A DNA stretch of 64,000 nt from Actinospica robiniae DSM 44927 (GTDB lineage: Bacteria; Actinomycetota; Actinomycetes; Streptomycetales; Catenulisporaceae), in assembly GCF_000504285.1 (NCBI RefSeq), contig NZ_KI632511.1, forward strand, positions 2,167,372-2,231,371, read 5' to 3'. Under the pieces are notes generated by a model. That model ran no database searches, was not told the DNA's origin, and saw nothing but the letters and a program-made list of their open reading frames with translations. This document shows positions 36,845 through 44,835 of this stretch, piece by piece. The number at the start of each line of letters is the position of its first letter. The first letter of the stretch is position 1. The position numbers were made by a program, and so were the translations under genes.

Positions 36845-38020
36845 TCAGGACACGCTGAGGGTGTAGTTGTTGATGGTGAAGTTCTCCTGTGTGCTGCCCG
36901 TACCGCTGATCTCCCAGCCGTACTGCACGGTGGAGAGCGTCGGGTTGGAGAAGTAGCCTTCGGTGTTCTCCAGGTACTTGAGCAGGTTGAGGATGTTGAC
37001 CGTGCCCGAGCTCTCGTTGCTGGTCCGGACGAACGAGTAGGTCGGGTTCGCGCCGTTGCTGCCCGCATAGAGCGTCCAGGTGTTGCCGTCGAGGGTGACG
37101 GTGCCGACGGAGGAGCCGAGCGGTCCGACGTTGCCGCTGGTGTCGGTCCAGATCATGATCTCGATGGCGCTGCTGTTGAGCCAGATGTCGTAGGCCGACT
37201 CCCAGTTCCCGCTGCTGGGGTTGGTCTCGTTGAAGGTGCTGCTCACGGTGCTCAACGAGTTGAGCGCCGTGCCGACGGTGTAGCTCTCGTTCGCGTACGA
37301 CTTCACGCCGGAGGTGTTCGGCTGGGTGGAGTTCACGCCCCAGTTGGTGGCCGAGTTCACCCAGAGCGTCTGCGAGCCGTAGCCGCTGCCCCACTCGTCG
37401 TTGTAGATCGTGTAGCCGCCGATGGTGTACTCGGCCCACTGACCCGAGTCCTCATACAGGTGGGAAGAGGACGACGAGGCGGATGCGGACGGCGACGCGG
37501 AGGCCGAGGCCGACGGGGACGCGGAGGCCGACTTCGACGGGCTGGGCGAGCTCGAGGAGACCGCGCCGGTGCAGGCCGTGCCGTTGAGGGTGAACGACGA
37601 CGGGTTGCCCGGGTAGGTGCTGCCGGAGTACGAGCCGTTGAACCCGACGGTGGTACTGCCGTTCGCGGCCAGGCTGCCGTTGTAAGAGACGTTGGAGACG
37701 GTCACGTTCTGGCCGGACTGGCTGAAGGTGCCGTTCCAGCCGGAGCTGACCGCCTCGGTCCCCGGCAGGGTGAAGCCGAGCGTCCAGCTGGTCACCGCCG
37801 AGCCGAGGTTGGTGATGGCGACGTTGGCCGTGAAGCCGCCCGACCAAGAGCTGGAGATGGTGTACGAGACCTGGCATCCGCTCGCCGCGTTCGCGGTGGG
37901 CGTGAGTGCGAGCGCGGTCAATCCGGTGGTCGTGAGCACCGTAGCGGTCGCGGCGGCCACCCGCGCCCGGGTGCGCGTGGCCGCGCCGCTGCGGCGCGCG
38001 CGCACGGTGGAATCTGACAT
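36845..38020 (-). CDS. Secreted CBM2-GH12 endoglucanase
   Basis: The protein has 391 residues. The signal peptide covers about 1-46 (TPTANA/A) with a twin-arginine-like basic N-region. CBM2 spans about 48-151 between Cys49 and Cys150 (SSWSGGFTANVAITNLGSAV). A Ser/Ala/Pro linker at 153-188 leads to a GH12 catalytic domain at about 195-391, with Glu287 in AIEIMIW (nucleophile) and Glu370 in YGWEISGT (acid/base). It should cut cellulose or mixed glucans. The module order is the reverse of the 12.4-kb enzyme, so the two are not simple duplicates. Confidence 0.93.
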   Translation of the reverse strand: MSDSTVRARRSGAATRTRARVAAATATVLTTTGLTALALTPTANAASGCQVSYTISSSWSGGFTANVAITNLGSAVTSWTLGFTLPGTEAVSSGWNGTFSQSGQNVTVSNVSYNGSLAANGSTTVGFNGSYSGSTYPGNPSSFTLNGTACTGAVSSSSPSPSKSASASPSASASASPSASASSSSSHLYEDSGQWAEYTIGGYTIYNDEWGSGYGSQTLWVNSATNWGVNSTQPNTSGVKSYANESYTVGTALNSLSTVSSTFNETNPSSGNWESAYDIWLNSSAIEIMIWTDTSGNVGPLGSSVGTVTLDGNTWTLYAGSNGANPTYSFVRTSNESSGTVNILNLLKYLENTEGYFSNPTLSTVQYGWEISGTGSTQENFTINNYTLSVS

Positions 38021-38089
38021 GCCGTGCCTTTCTCAAGGAATGAGCTGTACTCCCCGGGGGGTGCGGGGATCCGACCTGGATGCGGTGTT

Positions 38090-38099
38090 GAAGCGCTTC
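38090..38099. promoter_or_regulatory. Operator-like GAAGCGCTTC site upstream of the cellulase
   Basis: The perfect 10-bp palindrome GAAGCGCTTC lies 70 bases upstream of the GH12 start. The related palindrome AAGCGCTT recurs at 38245-38252, and TCGAA-GTA-TTCGA occurs at 38215-38227. Repeated CG-centred palindromes upstream of a cellulase suggest control by a LacI-family sugar repressor. Confidence 0.45.
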
Positions 38100-38340
38100 G
38101 ATGCGAAGCCGCATCCGGGTGCTCAGTACTATCTAGTATCGATGGGCCGGATTGACAAGAGGTCGTGAGAATCCTGATGAACGTGCACTTCAACGCTTGA
38201 TCTTTTATGTATAGTCGAAGTATTCGATTCATCGAGTGAACGGCAAGCGCTTCGACTGGCATCCGCAGCGGGCCGGGCACGGCTGCCGGCTGCTGCAGAA
38301 GGCCGTCGCGTCGCCGGTCCGAACCTGCCCCCAGACACCA

Positions 38341-38373
38341 GTCGGCCCCAGCCTGGTTCAGGCTGGGGCCGAC
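38341..38373. terminator. Terminator of the L31 gene
   Basis: A perfect 14-bp stem (38341-38354 with 38360-38373) and 5-nt loop lie 23 bases beyond the L31 stop on the minus strand. Confidence 0.8.
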
Positions 38374-38395
38374 GGCCGGGTGGTGCTCACGCCGT

Positions 38396-38668
38396 TCACG
38401 ACGAACTGGCGGCTCGCGCTGCGTCGCCGCGCTGGTAGCGGCGGTTGAAGCGCTCGACGCGCCCTGCGGTGTCGAGCACGCGCGTGTTGCCGGTGTAGAA
38501 CGGGTGGCTCGCCGCCGACACCTCTACGTCGACGACCGGGTAGGTGCGGCCGTCAGTCCATTCGACGCTCGCGTCGCTGACCGCGGTCGAGCGGGTCAGG
38601 AAGGCGTAGCCGGCCGACTTGTCGCGGAACACGACTGGGGCGTAGGCGGGGTGGATGGTGGGCTTCAT
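38396..38668 (-). CDS. rpmE2: 50S ribosomal protein L31 type B
   Basis: This 90-residue protein contains [40 protein letters not shown] and [20 protein letters not shown], clear L31 type B features. It lacks the Cys residues of the zinc-binding form. A strong GAGGAGG precedes it. Type B L31 usually replaces the zinc form under zinc shortage. It is followed by its own terminator and preceded by the L33 gene. Confidence 0.95.
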   Translation of the reverse strand: MKPTIHPAYAPVVFRDKSAGYAFLTRSTAVSDASVEWTDGRTYPVVDVEVSAASHPFYTGNTRVLDTAGRVERFNRRYQRGDAARAASSS

Positions 38669-38735
38669 GCGGTCCTCCTCGGCGTTCTTCTGGATCGTTC
38701 GGTGCGCTCGCCGGGCCCGGGCAGGCGGCCCGGCT

Positions 38736-38785
38736 TCAGTGCTCCTCGCGGAACTCCGGCCTCAGCGCTCTTCGCGGAACTCGAC
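38736..38785 (-). repeat. Imperfect 26-bp tandem duplication of the L33 gene tail
   Basis: The last eight codons plus stop of the L33 gene (VEFREER, stop at 38762) are followed at 26-bp period by a second, diverged copy reading PEFREEH and stop at 38736. The copy lies beyond the stop codon and is not translated from the L33 start. Confidence 0.75.
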
Positions 38786-38926
38786 ATGCCGGCCCGCGAC
38801 GGCGTCGTACTTGCGCAGTACGAGCCGGTCCGGGTCGTTGCGGCGGTTCTTGCGGGTCACGTAGGTATAGCCGGTCCCGGCGGTGGAGCGGAGCTTCACG
38901 ATGGGGCGCAGTTCGCTTCGGGCCAT
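38762..38926 (-). CDS. rpmG: 50S ribosomal protein L33, zinc-free form
   Basis: The protein has 54 residues from ATG 38926, behind GGAGGACC (the longer frame has no L33 homology). The sequence has [20 protein letters not shown] and [20 protein letters not shown], typical L33. It lacks the CxxC pairs that bind zinc in the alternative form. It heads a short operon with L31B. Confidence 0.95.
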   Translation of the reverse strand: MARSELRPIVKLRSTAGTGYTYVTRKNRRNDPDRLVLRKYDAVAGRHVEFREER

Positions 38927-38952
38927 GGTCAGGGGTCCTCCGTGGATCTCTC

Positions 38953-38965
38953 GACAATGAATGTC
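38953..38965. promoter_or_regulatory. Possible Zur-type operator upstream of L33
   Basis: GACAATGAATGTC is a near palindrome 26 bases upstream of the L33 start and resembles the AATGA-centred zinc-uptake-regulator box of actinomycetes. Both genes below it encode zinc-free ribosomal proteins, which is the usual Zur regulon content. The match is imperfect, so this is tentative. Confidence 0.35.
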
Positions 38966-39180
38966 ACTCCCAACTACGCTCGCGAGCCCCGAACTATTCC
39001 CGCGCCGCTCCCGCACCAAGGTGTTACTCTCTGCGACATTCAGGGGGCCCTATCGACGGGGTCGTCCCAAGACGCCGCGAAACGTGGCAGAATTGATCAC
39101 ACCCCGTGACGAGGCCGAGTTGTCGGGAAATATCCCGCCCGGCCGCAGCGTTACACCGCCGGAAACCGAGGAGGACGCGT

Positions 39181-39402
39181 ATGACGAAGACGAAAGACGC
39201 CATCGAGGTCGAGGGCCGGGTCGTCGAGTCCCTGCCGAACACGATGTTCCGGGTGGAGATGACCAACGGCCACCGGATACTCGCGCACATCAGCGGCAAG
39301 ATGCGGAAGAACTACATCCGCATCCTGCCCGAGGACAAGGTCGTCGTCGAGCTCAGCCCGTACGACCTGACCCGTGGACGCATCGTCTACCGGTATAAGT
39401 AA
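39181..39402 (+). CDS. infA: Translation initiation factor IF-1
   Basis: The protein has 73 residues from ATG 39181, behind GAGGAGG. It is a full S1/OB fold: [60 protein letters not shown]. It is paired with rpmJ but not with rpsM/rpsK/rpsD/rpoA as in the main ribosomal operon, so it is probably a second copy. Confidence 0.95.
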   Translation: MTKTKDAIEVEGRVVESLPNTMFRVEMTNGHRILAHISGKMRKNYIRILPEDKVVVELSPYDLTRGRIVYRYK

Positions 39403-39410
39403 GGGGTATG

Positions 39411-39527
39411 ATGAAGGTCAAGCCGAGCGTCGGGCCCATGTGCCCGCACTGCAAGACGATCCGCCGTCGCGGGCGCGTGACGGTGATCTGCGACGCCAAC
39501 CCGCGCCACGCCCAGCGTCAAGGCTGA
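39411..39527 (+). CDS. rpmJ: 50S ribosomal protein L36
   Basis: The protein has 38 residues from ATG 39411, with TAAGGGG just upstream (ATG 39408 is the alternative). It begins [14 protein letters not shown] and continues with [10 protein letters not shown] and NPRHAQRQG. The zinc ligands Cys11, Cys14, Cys27 and His33 are present, so this is the zinc form, unlike the zinc-free L33 and L31 nearby. It has one extra residue between the third Cys and the His relative to the common 37-residue L36. Confidence 0.93.
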   Translation: MKVKPSVGPMCPHCKTIRRRGRVTVICDANPRHAQRQG

Positions 39528-39559
39528 GACCGCCGAGCTGAGGCGAGGGCGCACCGACT

Positions 39560-39622
39560 CTCTCGAGAGCAATGATCCCTTCGAAAGTGCGAAGCTCTTT
39601 CGAGGCCGCTGCTCTCGAGAGC
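39560..39622. other. Two CTCTCGAGAG palindromes framing a CGAAAG/CTTTCG stem
   Basis: CTCTCGAGAG occurs at 39560-39569 and again inside GCTCTCGAGAGC at 39611-39622. Between them CGAAAG (39582-39587) can pair with CTTTCG (39597-39602). The two palindromes can pair with each other, closing a larger stem-loop just after rpmJ. Confidence 0.6.
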
Positions 39623-39634
39623 ACTGACTCTTTC

Positions 39635-39669
39635 CGGCCCGGTACCGCGCTTTGCCGCGTACCGGGCCG
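39635..39669. terminator. Terminator between rpmJ and the epimerase gene
   Basis: A perfect 11-bp stem (39635-39645 with 39659-39669) encloses a 13-nt loop. It lies between the convergent rpmJ and epimerase genes and can serve both. Confidence 0.75.
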
Positions 39670-39692
39670 AGCTGTGCCATCCCGGCTCTGGC

Positions 39693-40643
39693 TCATGTGC
39701 TCTTCAACGCGAGGTCATCGGCAGCGAAGTCCTCGTCGGGGGCCTCGGGTGGGTGGTGGAGGTGCCACTCGACCGAGCGCCGCAGGCTCTCGGCAGGGTC
39801 GCGCTCCCGCCACCCCAGTCGTTGCCGAGCCTTGGTCGCGTCGGTCAGCATCGCCTGCGCGCCGGCACGGGTGATGCGCAGGTCGGCCGGGAGCACGGAT
39901 TCCGGCACCGTGACCAGCTCCGCGCGGGAACCGGCGGCGGCCAGGATCCACTGGGCGTACAGCTTCATCGAGGGCGTCGTCGCCTCGACGACGTTGTAGA
40001 TCTCGCCTTCCTGGCCTTCGGCCTCCAGCGCGGCCGCGACCGCGGTGGCGACATCCCCGACATAGACCAGGCTGAAGAGCATCGTGCCCGCGCCGAAGGG
40101 GATCCGTTGCCGACCCGCCCGCACCCGCCGCAGGATGCACTCGAAGCGGTGCTGGTAGTCGTGCTCGCCGTAGATGCCGCCGGGACGCAGAATGGTGGCG
40201 CCGGCAGCGAGGTACCGCTCCTCGATGTCCAGGTTCTCCCATTGCGGTCCGTCGAGGTGACGAGCCGTACGAAGTGGCGAATCCTCGCGCAGAGGCACCG
40301 GATCGGTGTGGATGCCGGCCCGGGCCGACTCGTAGGCCCGGTAGACGTCCACGCTCGAGATCGCGACCAAGCGCAGCCCGTCGGGCAGCGCCCGCAGCGA
40401 GCTGTCCGCGCCGGCTCCGTCGAGCGCTGAGACGTCCACGGCCGCGTCGGGCCGGAACTCGGCGAACTCGGCCCGATGCTCAGGCCACGCCGCCCGCTCC
40501 GCGTGCAGATGTCGGAACGAGGACAGCTCCGGCGGCTCCGCCCGCCCGCGATGGACCACGAGCAGTTCGTGCCCTCGGGCGGCCAACTCCGCGCAGATCG
40601 CCCGGCCGACGAACCAAGTGCCACCCAGCACCACCACACGCAT
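39693..40643 (-). CDS. NAD-dependent epimerase/dehydratase family protein
   Basis: This 316-residue protein starts with the nucleotide-binding motif VVVLGGTWFVGRAICAEL. It is an extended SDR/isoflavone-reductase-like fold with LVAISSVDVYRAYE, ATILRPGGIYGEHDYQHRF and the downstream substrate region LVYVGDVATAVAAALE. The usual YxxxK is not obvious, so it may be a non-canonical NAD(P)-binding protein rather than a sugar epimerase. An operator identical to that beside the LacI gene lies 166 bases upstream. Confidence 0.75.
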   Translation of the reverse strand: MRVVVLGGTWFVGRAICAELAARGHELLVVHRGRAEPPELSSFRHLHAERAAWPEHRAEFAEFRPDAAVDVSALDGAGADSSLRALPDGLRLVAISSVDVYRAYESARAGIHTDPVPLREDSPLRTARHLDGPQWENLDIEERYLAAGATILRPGGIYGEHDYQHRFECILRRVRAGRQRIPFGAGTMLFSLVYVGDVATAVAAALEAEGQEGEIYNVVEATTPSMKLYAQWILAAAGSRAELVTVPESVLPADLRITRAGAQAMLTDATKARQRLGWRERDPAESLRRSVEWHLHHPPEAPDEDFAADDLALKST

Positions 40644-40809
40644 GTAGCGACCTCCCGACCAGTGGTTTCTCCTGTCTCTCCGACCAGATTAAGGTCCCGT
40701 GAGGCCACTGTGCGGTCCCAAGGGCGCAACTTCGCTGACAGCAGAAAACCGCCGCCTGATCACCTCTCCACTGCGGGCTGGGATCTGTCGGGGGGTGCGG
40801 TGTGACTAA

Positions 40810-40829
40810 CCGGAAACGTTTACGGAACG
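40810..40829. promoter_or_regulatory. LacI-family operator, copy 1
   Basis: CCGGAAACGTTTACGGAACG is identical over 20 bases to 42077-42096. It has the CG-centred AAACGTTT core of LacI-family sites. It lies in the 280-base gap between the LacI gene's stop and the epimerase start. This gap contains no other gene, so it may serve the epimerase promoter or act as an auxiliary site. Confidence 0.75.
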
Positions 40830-40923
40830 TGGGTTGGGTCAGAGTATGAGAACTCTGCGGGTGCGGCGTCAAGTCCGTCGAGGCTGGACTTTTCGTGGAT
40901 CTCCGCGGCGCCCCGAAACCGAA

Positions 40924-41997
40924 TCAGTCCCGGGCTGTCGTGGCCGCGGACTCGCCGGCGCCGCAGGACTGACGCACGATCAGGCGGGTCGGGGTGAGTA
41001 CGGGCTCGATCGTGTGCGTGGCGTCCTTGCCGTCGACAAGGCGCAGCAGCGTGTCCACGGCGGCGGCGCCGAGCGCGTGCGAGTCCTGCTTGATCGTGGT
41101 CAGAGCCGGGCGGACCAGGGCCGCCGCCTCGATGTCGTCGAAGCCGACCACCGCGATGTCGCCGGGGACGGACAGGCCCGCGTCGGCGAAGGCGTGCACG
41201 GCGCCGAGCGCCATCTCGTCGCCGGCCACGAACACGGCGGTGGGGCGGTGCTCCGGGGACATCCCGGCCAGGCGCTCGCCGCAGGTGTATCCGCTGTCGA
41301 GGAAGAAGTCGCCGGAGGAGACGTACTCGTCCTCCAGGCCCAGTTCCCGGCACGCGTCGCGGTATCCCTCCAGCCGCGCCTCGGCCGGCATCATGGTCAG
41401 CGGGCCGGTGATCGTGGCGATCTTCCGGTGGCCGAGCGCGTGCAGGTGGCGCACGGCCTGGATCGCGCCCTCGCGGTTGTCCGAGGTCACGTACGTCGCG
41501 CGCGGACCGCTGATGGGCACGTCGAAGCCGATGCAGGCGAGGTCCGAGCCCAGCAGGGCGCGCATCGCCGGACGGCGCTCGTCCACGCCCATCAGGATCA
41601 CGCCCTCGAGCTGGAACTGCGCCGCGGCCTCGAGGTACGCCCGCTTGCCGAGGCGGTCGGTCTCCACGTTCAGCAGGATCAGGTGCCGGCCGGCCGCGTC
41701 GAGCGCCTGCTTGATCCCGACCAGCACCGAGAGCAGGAACGGATGGCGTCGCCCCGCGGTCTCGTAGGCGCTGTCCCACAGCAGGCCCACCGCGTCCGAG
41801 CGACCGCGCACGAGCGCCCGGGCGGACACGCTCGGACGGTAGCCGAGGACCTCGGCGGCCAGCTGGATCTGACGCCGCGTCTCCTCGTTCACCTCCGGGC
41901 GTCCGTTGAGCGCGCGTGAGACGGTCGCCACGGACACGCCGCAGACCTTCGCGAGTTCTCTGATACCAGCCACCGAGGCACCCCCCGTCCGAGCCAT
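40924..41997 (-). CDS. LacI-family transcriptional regulator
   Basis: The protein has 357 residues from ATG 41997; the longer open frame upstream crosses the operator and the divergent gene's leader. The HTH domain is IRELAKVCGVSVATVSRALN followed by GRPEVNEETR and the hinge YRPSVSARALVRGR. The core is a periplasmic-binding-protein-like sugar domain (VGLLWDSAYETAGRRHPFLL, GDIAVVGFDDIEAAALVRPA). It is divergent from the GH16 glucanase and probably represses it until a glucan oligosaccharide binds. Confidence 0.93.
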   Translation of the reverse strand: MARTGGASVAGIRELAKVCGVSVATVSRALNGRPEVNEETRRQIQLAAEVLGYRPSVSARALVRGRSDAVGLLWDSAYETAGRRHPFLLSVLVGIKQALDAAGRHLILLNVETDRLGKRAYLEAAAQFQLEGVILMGVDERRPAMRALLGSDLACIGFDVPISGPRATYVTSDNREGAIQAVRHLHALGHRKIATITGPLTMMPAEARLEGYRDACRELGLEDEYVSSGDFFLDSGYTCGERLAGMSPEHRPTAVFVAGDEMALGAVHAFADAGLSVPGDIAVVGFDDIEAAALVRPALTTIKQDSHALGAAAVDTLLRLVDGKDATHTIEPVLTPTRLIVRQSCGAGESAATTARD

Positions 41998-42076
41998 AGA
42001 CGTCGAATGTATCCGAACCGGCCACGCCGGGTCTTGACGCGGGCCGACTGGTTCCGGATACTCCAGCCTAGTACTT

Positions 42077-42096
42077 CCGGAAACGTTTACGGAACG
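42077..42096. promoter_or_regulatory. LacI-family operator, copy 2
   Basis: The same 20-base sequence as at 40810-40829, here in the divergent promoter region 80 bases upstream of lacI and 131 bases upstream of the GH16 start. It is ideally placed for autoregulation and glucanase control. Confidence 0.8.
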
Positions 42097-42227
42097 ATCG
42101 CGCGGCGCGCGACGGACGTTTCCCGTTCGGGCGCGATGCCGCCGTGCGGCGCCGGCCTCACCACGGCCGGCCGCCGTCAGGGACCGAAGGTTCCTTCCAT
42201 CATGCCTCTTGGCAGTTCGGAGCAAAG

Positions 42228-43835
42228 ATGCGACCGTCTGCACCATCCGCACCGCACCAACCCACACCCCCGTCGCGCCCTGACGCCGCCGCCGCGGCCC
42301 GGCGCCCGGACCGCGCCCGGCGCCGCCGCGGGCTGATCGCCGTCATCGCCGCCGTCGCGCCGATCGCGGCGCTGCTGACGGTGATCGTGCCGGACAGCGC
42401 GTCCGCCACCACCGTTCCGAGCGCGCCCTCCGGCTGGACCACCGTCTACAGCGACGCCTTCGCCGGTAGCGCGGGCAGCGGGGTCGACTCCTCGTGGACC
42501 TACGACACCGGCACCCAGTACAACGGCAACGGCTGCACCGCGAACTACGGCACCAGCGAGGTCGAGTCGAACACGAACTCCACCTCGAACGTGGCGCTCG
42601 ACGGCAGCGGCCACCTGAAGATCACCGCGGTCGAATCCGGCAGCTCCTGGACCTCGGGCCGGATCGAGACCACCTCGGACAGCTACGCCGCGCCCGCCGG
42701 CGGAGAGCTCGAGGTCACCGCCTCCATCCAGCAGCCGAATCCCGCCTCGGGCGTCGGTTACTGGCCGGCGTTCTGGATGCTCGGCGCCGGATTCCGCTCC
42801 TCGGGCGCCGGCACCTCGGGCACGATGAACTGCTCGAACTGGCCGTCCGCCGGCGAGATCGACATCATGGAGGACGTCAACGCGCTGAGCGAGCACTCCG
42901 GCACTTTCCACTGCGGCGTCGACCCGGGCGGCGCGTGCAACGAGACCACCGGTCTCGGCAGCGGACTGGTGGCCTGCTCCGGCTGTCAGACCGGCTACAA
43001 CACCTACACCGCGATCATCGACCGCACCAACACCAGCAACGAGTCGATCACCTACTACCTCAACGGTATCTCGTACTACACGGTGACGGAGAGCCAGGTA
43101 GGCACGGCGACGTGGCAGGCGGCGGTGGACCACGGGTTCTTCCTGATCCTCGACCTGGCCATGGGCGGCGCCTACCCGAACGCGATCTGCGGCTGCGGCT
43201 CGCCGAGCGCTTCCACCAGCTCGGGCGCTTCGATGAGCATCGGTTACGTGGCGGTGTACCAGAAGGCTGCCGGCGCCTCGGCCAGCGCGTCCGCCAGTGC
43301 CTCGGCGAGCGCGTCCGCGAGCGCCTCGGCGAGCGCGTCCGCGAGCGCCTCGGCCAGCCCGACGGGCACCTCGGGTAGCGGAGGCGGTACCTCGTGCACC
43401 ACGACGGCCACTTCCAACATCTCAGCCGACTGCTACGGCGCGGCCAACGGCACGATCAGCGTGCAGAGCACCACGGACGCCGATCCGTCCGGGGTGGACT
43501 CGAACCAGACGGCCCAGCTGTCGAACGGGAACTACCTCGAATATAAGAATGTGAACTTCGGAACCACCGGGTCGACCCAGTTCGACGCCCGGGTCGCCTC
43601 CGGCGCCGCGGGCGGAGTCAGCGGCCTGGTCGAGGTGGTGCTGGACAGCCCGACCAACTCCCCGATCGGCAGCTTCGCGGTGGCCAACACCGGAGGCTGG
43701 TCGAGCTGGGAGACCGTGCCGGCGAACATCACCAAGGTCACCGGGACCCACAACGTCTATCTCGAGTTCGTCTCCGGGGCGTCCGGGAACCCGGCCTACG
43801 TGAGCCTGCACTACTTCGACTTCCCGGCTTCATGA
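42228..43835 (+). CDS. Secreted GH16 beta-glucanase with C-terminal CBM6-like domain
   Basis: The protein has 535 residues from ATG 42228, behind GGAG. A basic N-region and hydrophobic core (LIAVIAAVAPIAALLTVIV) end near DSASA. The GH16 domain spans about 67-325 with the catalytic motif SAGEIDIMEDV (Glu210, Asp212, Glu215). A long Ala-Ser linker (about 26 alternating residues, encoded by a 24-bp DNA repeat near 43275-43355) leads to a CBM6-like domain (ISADCYGAANGTISVQSTTD, GNYLEYKNVNF, YVSLHYFDFP). It likely cuts beta-1,3 or mixed-link glucan. Confidence 0.92.
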   Translation: MRPSAPSAPHQPTPPSRPDAAAAARRPDRARRRRGLIAVIAAVAPIAALLTVIVPDSASATTVPSAPSGWTTVYSDAFAGSAGSGVDSSWTYDTGTQYNGNGCTANYGTSEVESNTNSTSNVALDGSGHLKITAVESGSSWTSGRIETTSDSYAAPAGGELEVTASIQQPNPASGVGYWPAFWMLGAGFRSSGAGTSGTMNCSNWPSAGEIDIMEDVNALSEHSGTFHCGVDPGGACNETTGLGSGLVACSGCQTGYNTYTAIIDRTNTSNESITYYLNGISYYTVTESQVGTATWQAAVDHGFFLILDLAMGGAYPNAICGCGSPSASTSSGASMSIGYVAVYQKAAGASASASASASASASASASASASASASASPTGTSGSGGGTSCTTTATSNISADCYGAANGTISVQSTTDADPSGVDSNQTAQLSNGNYLEYKNVNFGTTGSTQFDARVASGAAGGVSGLVEVVLDSPTNSPIGSFAVANTGGWSSWETVPANITKVTGTHNVYLEFVSGASGNPAYVSLHYFDFPAS

Positions 43836-43885
43836 TCTCAGCTCACTGATCCCAGCTCCATGAGCTCTACCGCCCGAAGCCAGAC

Positions 43886-43914
43886 GGGCCGGCCGGCCCC
43901 GTGCCGGCCGGCCC
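43886..43914. terminator. Terminator of the GH16 gene
   Basis: A perfect 11-bp stem (43886-43896 with 43904-43914) and 7-nt loop, followed by TTCC, lie 50 bases after the GH16 stop. Confidence 0.8.
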
Positions 43915-44003
43915 TTCCGGCTTCCCGCGCACGCGTCCCGGCTTCATCGGCTCCATCCGCTGAACCACTCGCCGCCCACCGGCGAAGACCGAAGGGTTCG
44001 ACC

Positions 44004-44642
44004 ATGAATACCGCCACTCTGCAGTCCCCGCACGTCGACGAAGGGCTCGACTTCGCCCGGCTCTTCCCGGCGTCGCCGCACGGCACCCACCTGACCGCGC
44101 GCACCGCCCGGCTGCTGCACGACGTGCTGCGCTACCTCGGCGAGGCCGGGCACACCCGGCTCGCGCAGCTGGGCGACCGGCCGGTGTGCGCGCAGGACGA
44201 GGACCTGTTCACGGCGCTGCCCGAGTTCACCTGGCACCAGTCGGTGCACTGGCGGCGCCGCTTCATCGCGGTCTTCGACGAGATCGCGGACCAGCTGGCG
44301 CAGGGGCGCATCCCCATGCCGGGGACGCCGGCCGAGGAGTTCGCGCTCTGGCTCGCCATCGTGCAGGCCGAGCTGCTGATCACGATGCAGCCGGACGTGG
44401 TCGAGCACGCGGTGGGCGCCGTCGCGCCCGAGCCCGGCGACTTCGACTGGCCGCAGTGCCACGCGCGGCTGTTCCGGCACGCCTACGTGCCGTTGCTCTT
44501 CCTCGACGAGTTCGCCGGGATGCACGATCCGGCGCACGAGGCGAACCGGCGGCTGCGGATCGGCGACTACCGTCCGGCCGGCTGGTTCCGCGAGTTCACC
44601 GCCGTCGTCGCGCCGACGTACCCGGCGATGCGCTGGGTCTAG
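44004..44642 (+). CDS. Hypothetical helical protein
   Basis: The protein has 212 residues from ATG 44004, with AAGGG upstream. It is rich in helices and aromatic/His residues (TALPEFTWHQSVHWRRRFIA, FDWPQCHARLFRHAYVPLLF, EEFALWLAIVQAELLITM). No family was recognised and there is no signal peptide. Confidence 0.6.
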   Translation: MNTATLQSPHVDEGLDFARLFPASPHGTHLTARTARLLHDVLRYLGEAGHTRLAQLGDRPVCAQDEDLFTALPEFTWHQSVHWRRRFIAVFDEIADQLAQGRIPMPGTPAEEFALWLAIVQAELLITMQPDVVEHAVGAVAPEPGDFDWPQCHARLFRHAYVPLLFLDEFAGMHDPAHEANRRLRIGDYRPAGWFREFTAVVAPTYPAMRWV

Positions 44643-44835
44643 ACCCGATTCGCCGGCGGACGCACCCTCGGCCCTGCTCCGCCGGGCGTGTTCCCGGAAC
44701 CCGCGCGCGCCCTCGCGCACTCCCGAATCAACCCGTTCTCCAGCCTCGCGTGACAGAGTTCTCATAAACTGTGGCTTCCAGACCACGGCCGGTCCGCCCA
44801 CCGGACGGCCGCGACCTTCGGAGGGAACCAGAGCC

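Noticed and set aside
42144-42227. Longer N-terminus for the GH16 enzyme
   Set aside because: It has no ribosome site and would place extra polar residues before the signal peptide; ATG 42228 has GGAG at proper spacing.
43275-43355. CRISPR-like or regulatory repeat in the GH16 gene
   Set aside because: The 24-bp repeats encode the Ala-Ser linker in frame, an ordinary feature of secreted polysaccharidases.
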